Shown here: positions 44,301-52,400 of the stretch, piece after piece
Position numbering within the stretch: the first letter of the stretch is position 1
How the letters are laid out: each line of letters begins with the position of its first letter
Source of the DNA: Eubacterium sp. OM08-24
GTDB lineage: Bacteria > Bacillota > Clostridia > Oscillospirales > Acutalibacteraceae
Length of the DNA: 64,000 bases
Direction of reading: 5' to 3'
Assembly (NCBI RefSeq): GCF_003438075.1
Contig: NZ_QSTA01000003.1
Span: 1 to 64,000 of the forward strand
The notes under the pieces: generated by a model
The model's input: the letters and a program-made list of their open reading frames with translations, nothing else
What the model was told of the DNA's origin: nothing
The model's database searches: none
Made by a program: the position numbers and the translations under genes

Positions 44301-46546
44301 AATCCGATAGAGAACTTTATGCCGTCTGGCTTTTCTTCGGACGGTGTCTGAACACTCTGCTTTTCGGTAACGACTACTTTCAAGTGGTCGTTAGCAGGGT
44401 TTTCCTTTAACTTTTCCTCAAAATCAGCTCGGCTGAGTTCCTTTCCGAACAATGGAAAGTCAGGATTACGCAGAGAAACAGCGTTTTCGTCAAACGCCGC
44501 AATCTCATATTTGTCTGCCCCGATATATACAACATCGTCCTCGTGATAGACATAGCGGAGAGGATACAGCTCCATAAGTTCCTGTGAAAACCGCCACGCA
44601 TTGCTGCGGCTGTAAACATCGGCGGTCTTTCCCTGTACCAAAGCAAGAAAATCAATGAGCTGCTGGACAGTAGCGGGGTCGCCTAAATGCTGTTCCATTT
44701 GTTCGGCGGTCACATCTGCAAGGTCGGTACGCTCCACATTTTCAAGCAGGTCTTTCTCATAACCGTCTAAATCACGGATAAAATCGGACAGCCGCAAAGC
44801 AAGGGTATCTCTCTTATCGGCAGGCGGAAGGTCACGGTTTGCGTCAATGAAACGCTGCCTTGCCATTTTCCTTTGCGTGTCGATTTCGTACTGCGGAGCT
44901 TCCTCGCTTTCGAGATAATCGGCGTAATGGTCTTTTTCCTTTTCATTCAGGTAGCGGTCATTCTTTATCAGCTCACGCAGCCGTTTTTCTACCTTTGCCC
45001 AAGAAAGAACAAGGTCGGGGTTTGCAGATGAGCCGTACTTTTCAATCGCAATGCCTTTCCCGTCGTGCCAAGTGTGTCCCTGCATACCGTCTGGGAAATA
45101 GTGCGTACCGCCGCCTGTGCCGTACTCTTTTTTGAGAAAATCAATATTGCCTTTGCTGTCCTCATTCTTTTGAAACTGACGGTAGATACGGTATTTACCA
45201 TTCTGAAATCCGCTTCCTCTTTGGAGAACAGAGTTAATATCTTCCTGAGAAATAACAAAAGCAGAGGATTTTTCGTCCTCTGCTTCAGCTAACATTTCAA
45301 TCTGTTCTTCTACGGTGGGGAGATTAACTGTGACCTGCTGTTCATCAGCGACATTTAGCTGTAAATCAGCTCGTTCAGTATCGTTTCCTCCGCTTGACTG
45401 CGGATATTGTTCATCAGCCCGACCCATTGCATCGGTGCTTTTTCCTTCAGTTCCTCCGTCACGCCCTGCTCCTTGCAAAGCTGTTTTGTCAGAAGCTCCA
45501 ACCTCGTGAGAGCCGTCTGTTCCACCTCGTAAAGATGTTTGTTCAGCTCGCCCGATGTCAGCAGGTTGAGGTAGGTCACTCGTTTGTGCTGCTCCAGATA
45601 ATCCCTGTGCATCAAAGCGTATCTGCCAAGCTGAATTTCTGGCTCTGTCGGTAATGTTAGGTCGGGAATAAGATAATCCCCTTGTTTGGTGTATGTGATT
45701 TCGCTCATTATGATTACTCCTTTCGGCTTGTTCTCTGCCTACATCATAGCGTGTTTGAGATTGCGGCGCAAAGGTGCGATTTTGACTTTTCTCCGCAATT
45801 TGCACATCTCGGATAGTCTGAGAGATTTCTCTGAGTGCCATTTCAGAAATATCGCTTGTAGCAATACCGAGAGCGTTGATAGTGGCAGGAGTATTAAAGT
45901 TAATGATTTCCGCAAAATCCTCACGCTCAAATACCGCTTCGGTATCAACACCGCAACGGCTCATCAGCATATATGCTACGCTGTTGACCGCAAGCTGTCG
46001 GTAAATGACCTCGATATTATATTCGTCAAGACCCTCTAACAAACTATCCTGCGTACAGGATTTGAGCTGCGGCATATAATCCTGCAAATTATCCTCAACT
46101 GCGTTTTTTGCCGTTTCCATCAGCACCGAAGCAAGGTCGGTGCTTTCCACATCGCCAAATCTGTCGGAAAGCCGTTCAATAACTGCCTGCTCGTATCGCT
46201 CACTCATCTGCCATATCGGAACAGGGCGGCTGCCGTAATAACCCTCGTGCGTATCGGATATATCAAAATAGTATTTCAGCGTGTTCCTACGACCTTTCGG
46301 GTCGAACACCGCAATGCCTTTGCTGTCTTTATTTACCCAACGCTTAAACTGCTTGTTCCAAGTTTCAAGCTGTGCTACCGCAACAGCGTCAGGGCGTTGA
46401 GCGTAAATCAAGAGCTGTTCATCAAATCGGCATTTATAGTTGCGGCAAGCGGCAGACAAAAAGCTCTGCCACGCCTGCGGATTTTTAGCAACCGCCACGC
46501 CTGTGCGCCGATACAGCTCTGTAATTAGCTGATACTTCGCAGCCAT
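38345..46546 (-). CDS. Giant DNA methylase-helicase (LtrC-like / antirestriction-associated), 2733 aa
   Basis: The protein starts with an ArdC/LtrC-like module (SFLSAACRNYKCRFDEQLLI, VNKDSKGIAVFDPKGRR). An N6-methylase core follows near residues 1260-1330 (ILEPSCGTGNFFGLLPD and a VIGNVPFGDF version of NPPY). Then comes a superfamily 2 helicase: Walker A AHKVGAGKTFEMV at ~1934, DESH at ~2095, FATGTPISNSM, and motif VI DLEQRQGRIERQGN at ~2427. It ends in coiled coil and NRER. Such proteins mark large Tn1549-type ICEs and phages. Protection from restriction and handling of incoming DNA are inferred. AAGGAGGTG precedes the ATG, and no frame interruption is seen over 8.2 kb. Confidence 0.85.
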   Translation of the reverse strand: MAAKYQLITELYRRTGVAVAKNPQAWQSFLSAACRNYKCRFDEQLLIYAQRPDAVAVAQLETWNKQFKRWVNKDSKGIAVFDPKGRRNTLKYYFDISDTHEGYYGSRPVPIWQMSERYEQAVIERLSDRFGDVESTDLASVLMETAKNAVEDNLQDYMPQLKSCTQDSLLEGLDEYNIEVIYRQLAVNSVAYMLMSRCGVDTEAVFEREDFAEIINFNTPATINALGIATSDISEMALREISQTIRDVQIAEKSQNRTFAPQSQTRYDVGREQAERSNHNERNHIHQTRGLSYSRPNITDRARNSAWQIRFDAQGLSGAAQTSDLPQPADIGRAEQTSLRGGTDGSHEVGASDKTALQGAGRDGGTEGKSTDAMGRADEQYPQSSGGNDTERADLQLNVADEQQVTVNLPTVEEQIEMLAEAEDEKSSAFVISQEDINSVLQRGSGFQNGKYRIYRQFQKNEDSKGNIDFLKKEYGTGGGTHYFPDGMQGHTWHDGKGIAIEKYGSSANPDLVLSWAKVEKRLRELIKNDRYLNEKEKDHYADYLESEEAPQYEIDTQRKMARQRFIDANRDLPPADKRDTLALRLSDFIRDLDGYEKDLLENVERTDLADVTAEQMEQHLGDPATVQQLIDFLALVQGKTADVYSRSNAWRFSQELMELYPLRYVYHEDDVVYIGADKYEIAAFDENAVSLRNPDFPLFGKELSRADFEEKLKENPANDHLKVVVTEKQSVQTPSEEKPDGIKFSIGFSEHPAFYDRQFNDRYTDLSFALGNYLLGVLDERQHRERESKDNVGWYHKTDFEITATIGGEDFHYEGRFDIGDGEGDLISHIKNFYGYSLSPNCPFIPEWKKQGEDYYREQIESLQWGRDVFVPYLEQHKTLTPEDEKLYAEIMATESDWFVPVEDKQQASDLQPQIVAYYKSDDENIVIVQASNGKYFNHYGYDEDSNNFASAAGGFDTFEEAEQTLYAHRPTAIDITEEKQTPHYTVELTSDAFADPFIIRDNTVPYGEDGQYYDVDGIYQTFETEEEAQEYADTLNSAENIVKLFAQKDEERSQQEQPDIQDNSDLIGKEILIDNRRYVIESISEISGDVSMRDMTFANAVGFPINRVEKIGYIRSLLSKAQEEKQPEKAVSPVPAPSEPRHNYRITEDTLGVGGAKEKFRNNMAAINLLHELELENRLATPEEQEILSKYVGWGGLSMAFDENNAAWADEFKELYASLSPEEYRAAMESTLTAFYTPPVVIKGMYEALERLGFSEGSILEPSCGTGNFFGLLPDTMAGSKLHGVEIDPLTGKIAKQLYQKANIAVQGFEETKLPDDHFDVVIGNVPFGDFKVNDSRYNAQKFLIHDYFFAKALDKVRAGGVIAFITSKGTMDKASPEIRKYIAQRAELLGAIRLPDNTFRANAGTEVTSDILFLQKRDRVIDAEPDWVHLDTDENGITMNSYFVQHPEMILGEMKMESTRFGFDSACKAYQDIPLSELLHNAVQNIQGEIPEYENELDEISDGQDASIPADPNVRNFSYALVDGKVYFREDDRMTPAAASVTAENRIKGLIQIRDCVRKLIEYQTEDYPDDLIHTEQENLNRLYDSFTKQYGLINNRGNYLAFASDESYFLLCSLEVLDDEGNFKRKADMFTKRTIKPHREITSVETASEALALSIGEKARVDLPYMEQLTGKPKEKIIKDLQGVIFRIPATEPAQYVTADEYLSGNVRAKLITAEAAAKENPEFAVNAQALKQVIPQDLSAAEISVRLGTTWIPQEDIQRFVMELLTPSSYAQSRIRVRYTPINGDWFIENKSSDYGNVKADSTYGTKRASAYRIIEDTLNLRDTRIFDYVYDENGNKKAVFNAKETTAAQAKQEAIKQAFQDWIWKDPERRNRLVRYYNDTFNSVRPREYDGSHITFGGISPEITLRPHQVNAIAHILYGGNTLLAHKVGAGKTFEMVAAAQESKRLGLCNKAMFVVPNHLVGQWASEYLRLYPSANILVTRKQDFETGNRKKFCSRIATGDYDAVIIGHSQFEKIPMSIERQREQLEQQLDDIERGIDDVQASKGEQFTVKQLMKTRKGIKAKLDKLNDTKRKDTVIDFEQLGIDRLFIDESHFYKNLYLYTKMRNVGGIAQTEAQKSSDLFMKCRYLDEITGNRGTIFATGTPISNSMVELYSVQRYLQYDTLLRNGLQHFDSWASTFGETVTALELAPEGTNYRAKTRFAKFFNLPELMLMFREVADIQTADMLKLPVPKVNYHNIKTKPSEIQTEMVAALASRAEKVRARLVEPNVDNMLKITNDGRNLALDQRMIDPMLPDDPNSKVNACIDNVYRIWEEYADTKATQLVFCDLSTPKNNGTFNIYDDVREKLVARGIPAEQIRFIHEATSDAQKKELFAKVRSGEVRVLLGSTPKMGAGTNVQDRLIAIHNLDCPWRPSDLEQRQGRIERQGNMFPEVEVYRYVTEQTFDAYLYQLVESKQKFISQIMTSKSPVRSAEDVDEVALSFAEVKMLATGDERFKEKMDLDIQVSKLKVLKQSYLSEHYDLEDRILKHFPQTIAEYEQRIVCYEADTALAEQHRPQGEEKFCPMTLRGISYTEKAAAGEMLLAICKEYPLSAPIEIGSYRGFKMEIFYDTVGTHYCLNLCGQAKYKVELGSDPLGNLTRIENELAKLPARLEAAQIKLTETIEQLETAKVEVQKPFTFEEELKEKSERLNALNIELNLDKKDPAVLDAEPEEAGEQPERKCANRER

Positions 46547-46561
46547 TCTTTACACACCTCC

Positions 46562-47020
46562 TTATCGTTCTAAATCTCGGTTTTTGTGTTTGCGGTCATA
46601 CTCGCCGCATCGCTCGGCAATCTCAGCATACATTTTGTTACGCATTTCACGCTCAAAGGCTCGATATTCCTTTGCCTTTTCTGTCGGCTTGTACCATACG
46701 CTGTCCTTATCTGCTTTGTCCATCTGTTCGTATTTGTCGTCAATTTGGTCGGTATATTTTTTATAGATGGCGTGAGCAGCAGGACTTTCAATCGCATAGC
46801 GATAACGGTCAAGGCTTTTATGACTGCCACGGAGCTGTGCGTATTCATACAGCATACAAACGATTTCTCGGTCAAGTCCTGCCTGTCCCTCGGCGGCATA
46901 GATTTCCGAAAGGCTTTTACACCGCCAAGAGTGAAAGGGGGCGGTATCATTTGAACTGTGTGAGGACAGATATACACCGTCTTTCTTTACTGTAATACGG
47001 TTGATAAGCTCTGTACTCAT
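46562..47020 (-). CDS. Hypothetical ICE protein, 152 aa
   Basis: No known domain is recognised. The protein begins MSTELINRITVKKDGVYLSS, has a charged helical C-terminus and ends KHKNRDLER. Its stop is followed at once by AAGGAGG, the ribosome binding site of the giant methylase-helicase gene. Its start overlaps the 3' end of the upstream 68-aa gene. Confidence 0.65.
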   Translation of the reverse strand: MSTELINRITVKKDGVYLSSHSSNDTAPFHSWRCKSLSEIYAAEGQAGLDREIVCMLYEYAQLRGSHKSLDRYRYAIESPAAHAIYKKYTDQIDDKYEQMDKADKDSVWYKPTEKAKEYRAFEREMRNKMYAEIAERCGEYDRKHKNRDLER

Positions 47021-47223
47021 TCAGCATTACCCCCGAAAAAGGAAATGACCTTATTTGCCTTGATACTCTTTTGCAGCTCATTGATAATACCGATGTCGGC
47101 TATGGTGATACCCTGTATCGCAAGAATATCGTCCATTGTCATAGCGGCAATCGACTTTTCATCAGTAAAGCCTGCTTCAAAGACCTTACCAAGCACCTTG
47201 ATTGCCTTTTGGTTGAGTGCCAT
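47017..47223 (-). CDS. Hypothetical ICE protein, 68 aa
   Basis: The small protein starts MALNQKAIKVLGKVFEAGFT and includes KSIAAMTMDDILAIQGIT, which resembles a helix-hairpin-helix-like or UBA-like fold but is not assigned. AGGAGG before the ATG at 47223 sets the start. It is coupled to the 152-aa gene by a 4-base overlap. Confidence 0.65.
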   Translation of the reverse strand: MALNQKAIKVLGKVFEAGFTDEKSIAAMTMDDILAIQGITIADIGIINELQKSIKANKVISFFGGNAE

Positions 47224-47235
47224 TTTCAAAACCTC

Positions 47236-47934
47236 CTATCGTTCTAAATCTTTATGCTTTGGGGCTTTTGTTACCGTCTGCGGCTCTGTGGGCTTTGGCT
47301 CATAGGTCGCTCCGTTTTGTTCCATACGCTCGGCAAACTCGCAGATATGGAAAATGTTATTTCCAATCTCGGTATGATACTCGTCAATAAAACGGCAGGG
47401 GCGTTCGGTTTTTTCTCCCCACGATGATGTGATGATGATTTTGCCGCCGTCTGGGATACGAAACAGCTCTTTGTAATTTGGGTCGATAAATCGGATACCC
47501 TGTTCAGCTTTTTGGATATGCTTATCAAGCCATTCTTTCACAAAGCAATAGCAGTAAAAATTGTAATCGCCCTTAGTCGGATTGCACCGAAACAGAAAGG
47601 CGTGTTTTTCCGTATCCACACGGAAACCGTACTCGGTGCAATAGCTTCCTGCAAATGCGCTTTCGGGATAATGCTTTGCAAACGCACTCATATCATAGCG
47701 GTTGTGCAAAAGTCCCTTGTCCTCACGAAGCGAATTGATAACCTCGTCAAGCTCTTTCTTAAACTCGTCCGTTTTCCATTGCGGTCTTGTATCAAACCAA
47801 GTAGTGTAAAAGCCATATCCAGAAGATGCAAAATCTCCACGCAAGTGTCCGATATTACTTGTCTGTCCCTCAAGCTGCATACTTTGAGCGTAGGTGTATT
47901 TCTGTTCGGCAGGGGTTAAGGCTCGTATCTCCAT
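47236..47934 (-). CDS. Hypothetical ICE protein, 232 aa
   Basis: The protein starts MEIRALTPAEQKYTYAQSMQ and includes GHLRGDFASSGYGFYTTWFD and FRCNPTKGDYNFYCYCFV. No catalytic motif is recognised, though the gene type is common in these elements as LPD28-like accessory proteins. GGAGGAACG before the ATG at 47934 supports this start; it overlaps the upstream gene's stop. It ends KHKDLER. Confidence 0.65.
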   Translation of the reverse strand: MEIRALTPAEQKYTYAQSMQLEGQTSNIGHLRGDFASSGYGFYTTWFDTRPQWKTDEFKKELDEVINSLREDKGLLHNRYDMSAFAKHYPESAFAGSYCTEYGFRVDTEKHAFLFRCNPTKGDYNFYCYCFVKEWLDKHIQKAEQGIRFIDPNYKELFRIPDGGKIIITSSWGEKTERPCRFIDEYHTEIGNNIFHICEFAERMEQNGATYEPKPTEPQTVTKAPKHKDLER

Positions 47935-47935
47935 A

Positions 47936-48538
47936 TCAGCGTTCCTCCCGATTTTTCTGTTTTTTCTCTTTCTGCTGCTCCTTGATTTTTGCAAGAGCTT
48001 CCTTTGCCCAATCAGGCATACATTCGGGCTTGATTTCTCCTAACACATCGTACCGTTCCCATCTGGATTTTTCGCCTGTGGCAAGGCAAGTACCAAAGAC
48101 AGCGTTACCTCTGCCGCCTGTTGCTCCATTGCCGCCGTCCGCCAAAACGAGCTGAAAAGCAGGGTGCTGATATTCATACCGTTTCGGCTCTGCATTGATA
48201 ACGACAACCTTGCCGACAATACTGCTGCTGCGTTTGTCGGGAATACAATGGTCTTTCGTGAACACGGTATTGTCAAAAGCGAATTTGGATAATTCGGATT
48301 TGGTTTGCTCTATCTGGGACTGTACTCGCTGAATGAAAATCCCCATAGCTTCCAGATAATCGTCACAACCAACGCTTTCTGTTGCCCACGGCACACCAAA
48401 CGGATTATGGTAGTCGCAGTAGCTTACAAGGAAAGGGTATTTATCGCTTTTATCTACACCGAAAACAACCTCTTTGTCGCCAATATAAATGCTGTTCACG
48501 ACCTCATAATTGCCGAGCATTCGTTTTTCTTCACTCAT
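47936..48538 (-). CDS. Hypothetical ICE protein, 200 aa, N-terminus related to the neighbour at 48667-48936
   Basis: The first ~60 residues (MSEEKRMLGNYEVVNSIYIG, then DKEVVFGVDKSDKYPFLVSY) match in pattern the 89-aa protein two genes upstream. The rest carries GKVVVINAEPKRYEYQHPAF and a Lys/Arg-rich tail ending NREER. Function unknown; it is probably a soluble accessory protein. Confidence 0.65.
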   Translation of the reverse strand: MSEEKRMLGNYEVVNSIYIGDKEVVFGVDKSDKYPFLVSYCDYHNPFGVPWATESVGCDDYLEAMGIFIQRVQSQIEQTKSELSKFAFDNTVFTKDHCIPDKRSSSIVGKVVVINAEPKRYEYQHPAFQLVLADGGNGATGGRGNAVFGTCLATGEKSRWERYDVLGEIKPECMPDWAKEALAKIKEQQKEKKQKNREER

Positions 48539-48683
48539 TCGATTGCTCCTTTCGTTTCTTTTCCTCTTTCTGCTCGTCTAAAATCCTGCGGATACAGACA
48601 TCGCAGAAAATAACAGACCCGTCCTTATATCGGGGATAAGGACAGGTCGTGCAGTCATATTTTCGTTTATCGCTCACGGTCAT
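48531..48683 (-). CDS. Small Cys-rich protein, 50 aa
   Basis: This short ORF starts MTVSDKRKYDCTTCPYPRYK and has two CxxC pairs (CTTC, CDVC), suggesting a zinc knuckle, then a Lys/Glu tail. It begins inside the 3' end of the 89-aa gene and ends inside the start of the 200-aa gene, the packed pattern expected of a coupled small gene. Confidence 0.6.
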   Translation of the reverse strand: MTVSDKRKYDCTTCPYPRYKDGSVIFCDVCIRRILDEQKEEKKRKEQSNE

Positions 48684-48936
48684 CACGGCTTTTCTGTTTT
48701 TTATCGGGCTGGTTGTAGGGCATACAGCACTCTCTTTGGTAGCGTTCATTCAGCTTTTCCCTCGCTTCCGATAACTGATTGCAGTAATATCCCCAAAAAT
48801 AATCCGAGCCGTCCTTGCAGTACCAACACACATACGGGTTGGGGGCTTTGGCGTTATGACCGATGACAAGCTCGTTGTTCCCGATAGTACAGCTTTCGAT
48901 GATTTCATAACCGCCGTTTATGCGTTTTTCTTCCAT
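48667..48936 (-). CDS. Hypothetical ICE protein, 89 aa
   Basis: The protein begins MEEKRINGGYEIIESCTIGN and continues NELVIGHNAKAPNPYVCWYC, paralogous to the N-terminus of the 200-aa protein. It contains several aromatic residues and Cys and ends DDRER. GAGGTGTG lies before the ATG at 48936. Function unknown. Confidence 0.65.
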   Translation of the reverse strand: MEEKRINGGYEIIESCTIGNNELVIGHNAKAPNPYVCWYCKDGSDYFWGYYCNQLSEAREKLNERYQRECCMPYNQPDKKQKSRDDRER

Positions 48937-48944
48937 TTCACACC

Positions 48945-49247
48945 TCATTCCTTAGCGTATTTGCGGTATGCCTTTTCGCCTTCGGCACGGAGCCGCCTTA
49001 CACGGGCGTTCCCCGCAAGCTCTGGATATTTTGCTTGCAGCTTACGGCGTGTTCTTCCCACGCTCTCAAAGCTCGGCAGACCGAGATATTTATACTGTTC
49101 CATTACTTCCGCAAAGGGCATTGCACCTGCACCTTTCAAGTAGGTGTTGCACACAATCAGATAGAGGGTCATATCATCGTTTCTTGCGTCCTCGTTCTTT
49201 TGCAGAATAGCCTTTACCTTAGCTTCAATGGTTTTCAGATTTTTCAT
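48945..49247 (-). CDS. Hypothetical ICE protein, 100 aa, phage-replisome-organizer-like
   Basis: The protein starts MKNLKTIEAKVKAILQKNED and contains ARNDDMTLYLIVCNTYLKGA and GLPSFESVGRTRRKLQAKYP. The pattern resembles small phage-type DNA-binding proteins with a helix-turn-helix, though I cannot assign it firmly. GGAGGC before the ATG at 49247 defines the start. A strong hairpin lies directly upstream. Confidence 0.62.
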   Translation of the reverse strand: MKNLKTIEAKVKAILQKNEDARNDDMTLYLIVCNTYLKGAGAMPFAEVMEQYKYLGLPSFESVGRTRRKLQAKYPELAGNARVRRLRAEGEKAYRKYAKE

Positions 49248-49266
49248 AGATTGCCTCCATATATGG

Positions 49267-49302
49267 AAAGAGGGCGGCTTATCAACATAAGCCGCCCTCT
49301 TT
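49267..49302. terminator. Terminator-like hairpin downstream of the adhesin genes
   Basis: AAAGAGGGCGGCTT (49267-49280) pairs perfectly with AAGCCGCCCTCTTT (49289-49302) around an 8-nt loop. It lies between the 30-aa ORF and the ribosome binding site of the 100-aa gene. It may end the adhesin transcript or attenuate transcription into the transfer genes. Confidence 0.75.
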
Positions 49303-49316
49303 CCTGTCATATCGGG

Positions 49317-49409
49317 TTATTTCTTCTTTCTGTTTCGGATATTAAGCCATATTGCCGCACCGACGATAAACACTACAAGCACAATGGCGATAATGGTTTT
49401 AGCGTCCAT
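49317..49409 (-). CDS. Tiny single-span membrane protein, 30 aa
   Basis: A 30-codon ORF begins MDAKTIIAIVLVVFIVGAAI, one membrane helix, followed by a basic tail (RNRKKK). It starts just past the adhesin stop codon, with AGGAGG about 5 bases before the ATG. It is too short for standard ORF lists. It may be a small partner of the adhesin or sortase; no function is known. Confidence 0.6.
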   Translation of the reverse strand: MDAKTIIAIVLVVFIVGAAIWLNIRNRKKK

Positions 49410-49412
49410 AAA

Positions 49413-52400
49413 TCAGTCCTCCTTTTTCTTTTTCTTGAAGCCGACAAAGCCGAGAACGCCTGCACCGATAACGGAAGCAGCCGCAAGGCTTACCCACAAG
49501 CCCAGATTAAAGTCATCGCCTGTTTTTGGCGTATCCCTGAACTCGTTGTGCATTTCAACAATCGTAGTAGAGTCTGTTTTGACGGTTGCCTGTTTGTCGG
49601 CAGGAAGGATATATCCTGCGGAAGCCGAGTCGCTGACTTCGGACACGGTGTATTCACCGATACGCAAGCCCTCAATAAAGATTTCTCCATTCTTGTCTGT
49701 CTTAAAATTCTGGTCGTAGCCGTCAGCACTTGTCACACGGAAAGAGAAGCCCTCAACTTTACCGTCAGAGGAAGTCTTTACGATTTTGAGAGAGCCTTTC
49801 TGTGCGTCATTGATAAAGCCAACGCCTGCTTTGTTTTCTACGGTATAGGTCTTGCCGTTTTCCTCGATGGAAACTCCGTACACGCCATCATCAAGCACAA
49901 AGCCGTCTGGAGCTGTTTTTTCACGGACGAAATACTTGCCGTAGCGCAGCTCGGTCATTTGATAAACGCCGCCCTCAAGCTCAGTCATTTCGCCGCACAG
50001 CTTATCGTCTTTATCAAATTCGCCGTTGCCGTTTGTATCGGCATACACCTCAAAGACCGCACCTGTGAGCTTATTGTCGGGATAATCTGCGTCAACCTTA
50101 GTCAGTTCAATATTCCCCTTGATAAAGTAGTTCACAAGCTCGATTTCCACGACCTCATCAACTTTGCCGACAGTTACGGCGATTTCTTCCTCGGAGAGTA
50201 CAAAACCTGTGGGACTTTCAATTTCACGAATTACCCAAGTGCCATACGGTACTTTTTCAAAAGAAAAACTACCATCATCGGCTGATGTGGTAGTCTGGAT
50301 AGCATTTTCTTTCGTAAACTCCTCTGTACCTGTCTTAAAGATACCGATGACCGCACCGCCCAGAGCCTTTCCGTCCTCATCGGATTTCAGACCGCTTACC
50401 GAGCCGTAAATGATTTCATTCTCAATGGCTTCGCCGTCATTTGCGGAAAGATGAACAACCGCCGTGTCCTGACCTGCGTACTCAAAATGGACAGGGTATT
50501 TCTGCTCATTCAGCACATAAGCGGAATTGGTTGACAGCTCTTTTACATAGTAGCTGCCGAACGGAAGGTCACTATTGACCGTGCCTTTGCCGTTTTCGTC
50601 CAGAGAAATAATCTCAATCAGACCATCGGCGGGGATAACCGTACCGTCTGCGGCGGTAAGGTCTGTTTCTGCATACAATCCAAAGGTTACATCAAAGATT
50701 TCGCCATTATTGCCAACACCATAGGCTTCGTCTGTTTCAAGGCTCTTTACAAGGTCAATTTCCACACGCTGCCTTTCATTGTAAAAGCTCGTTTCGGTTT
50801 CGGTAACAGCAATATTCTGACCTGCATACACAAGCTCGACAGCGTGAATTTCGTCATTCAGCACCATTCCGTAAGGAGCTGTGATTTCCTTGACCTCATA
50901 TTTGCCCAGATACAGCTCTTTGGATTTTGCAGTTCCGTCCGTGCCTGTGGTAATAGTGTCAACAACCTCTCCCTTAGAAGCTCTCAGCGTTCCGTCCAGA
51001 GTATAAATATCCTCGGCGGCGGTAATCTCATAAACCGCACCTTCAAGCCCCTGTACTGCAAATACGGGCTGATACATTCCATTATTCTCAGAAACGGAAG
51101 TGAACACCTCACCAGACTTAGAAACGGTAATTGTGCCTTTCTGCGCCATATTGGAGCGAACTACCTCAATGACCGTAATGCCGCTTTCTTCGGCAGAGCC
51201 GTCCTGCGTTACATCAAAATAGACAGGCTCGGAGTTCAGAACATAGCCATACGGAGCCTGCACTTCCACGATTGAGTATCCTGTGCCGTATTCCAAAGTC
51301 TGCGGCGTAATGAGATAACCGTCTGCTGTGGTATAAAAGGTGTCAATGGTCGTCACTTCGGGATAAGTGAAAGTCATTGTCACAAGCTCACCGTTGGGGT
51401 CGTAAATCTGGAAGCCTGCGCCTGCATACGGAATGGTAGCACCTGTTTCCGCATCTTTCTTTACGATTTTGATATAGCTTTCAAAATTAGCGTTATTGAT
51501 AAGATAGCGGTAGGTCTGACCGTCCTTGCTGATAAATACCTCAAAAGGCTTCATCAGCTCTCGACCTTCCCACCCAGAGGTCTGCTCCACGACATAAACA
51601 CCGTAAGGCATATCCTTTGTTTGAGCAAAGCCGTTTTCATCACAGGTGAGTATATCTCGCTCGGTTTCCTTTGCGGCGTCATAGCTGCCTGCGGCTTTCA
51701 AATAGACCTCAAAGGTTGCTCCCGTTTCGGGTGTTTCAATCTGGGTTTCTCCGTCATCGGTGTGCTTGATAATGGCGATATTGCCCTTGATAATCTGCTC
51801 AGTCACATCGTTTGCGGTACTGTTGCGCTCTACGGTATAAAGCTCTGGCTCTGCGCCGATATGATGAATTGTAGTATCGAGCAGATAACCCTCAGACGGG
51901 CTGATTTCTCGGATAGTCCAATCATCATCACAGATATAATAGTCTGTTGTAAACTGCCCGTTCTCGTCCGTAGTGTAGGTGTCAATCAGTTCTTCGCCTT
52001 TATAAATGCCGTAAACTGCACCTGCAAGAGAAGCGTCGCCCTGTGCCGTGCCTGTTTCCGCATCGGATTTCGTCACGGTCACATTGAACTTTTTGAGAAT
52101 GTTCGTAAAGCTGCGGCTTGTAACCTTTTCCCATTCAATAGGAGCTGTCTGGCTTTCGGGAACAACATAGCGAATAGCCGTATCTACTTCCTCTACGGTG
52201 TAAGGTGTTTCGCCGCTGATTAGGACATTTTCAAATCTTGCCACACCGTTTTCATCGGTAACAGCATACTCATCAACGGGCAAGCCGCTAAGAGATGTGC
52301 CATAAAGGTGGAACTTCACACCCTCCACAAGATTGTCCTCAGAGTTTTTGATAATCTCCAGACTGCCACGCTTCAAGGTGTTGTTAAAGGTTACGGTAGC

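Noticed and set aside
49035..50285. 416-codon plus-strand ORF opposite the adhesin 3' end
   Set aside because: It is a shadow of the adhesin, the 30-aa ORF and the 100-aa gene; it crosses the terminator hairpin and has no recognisable domain.
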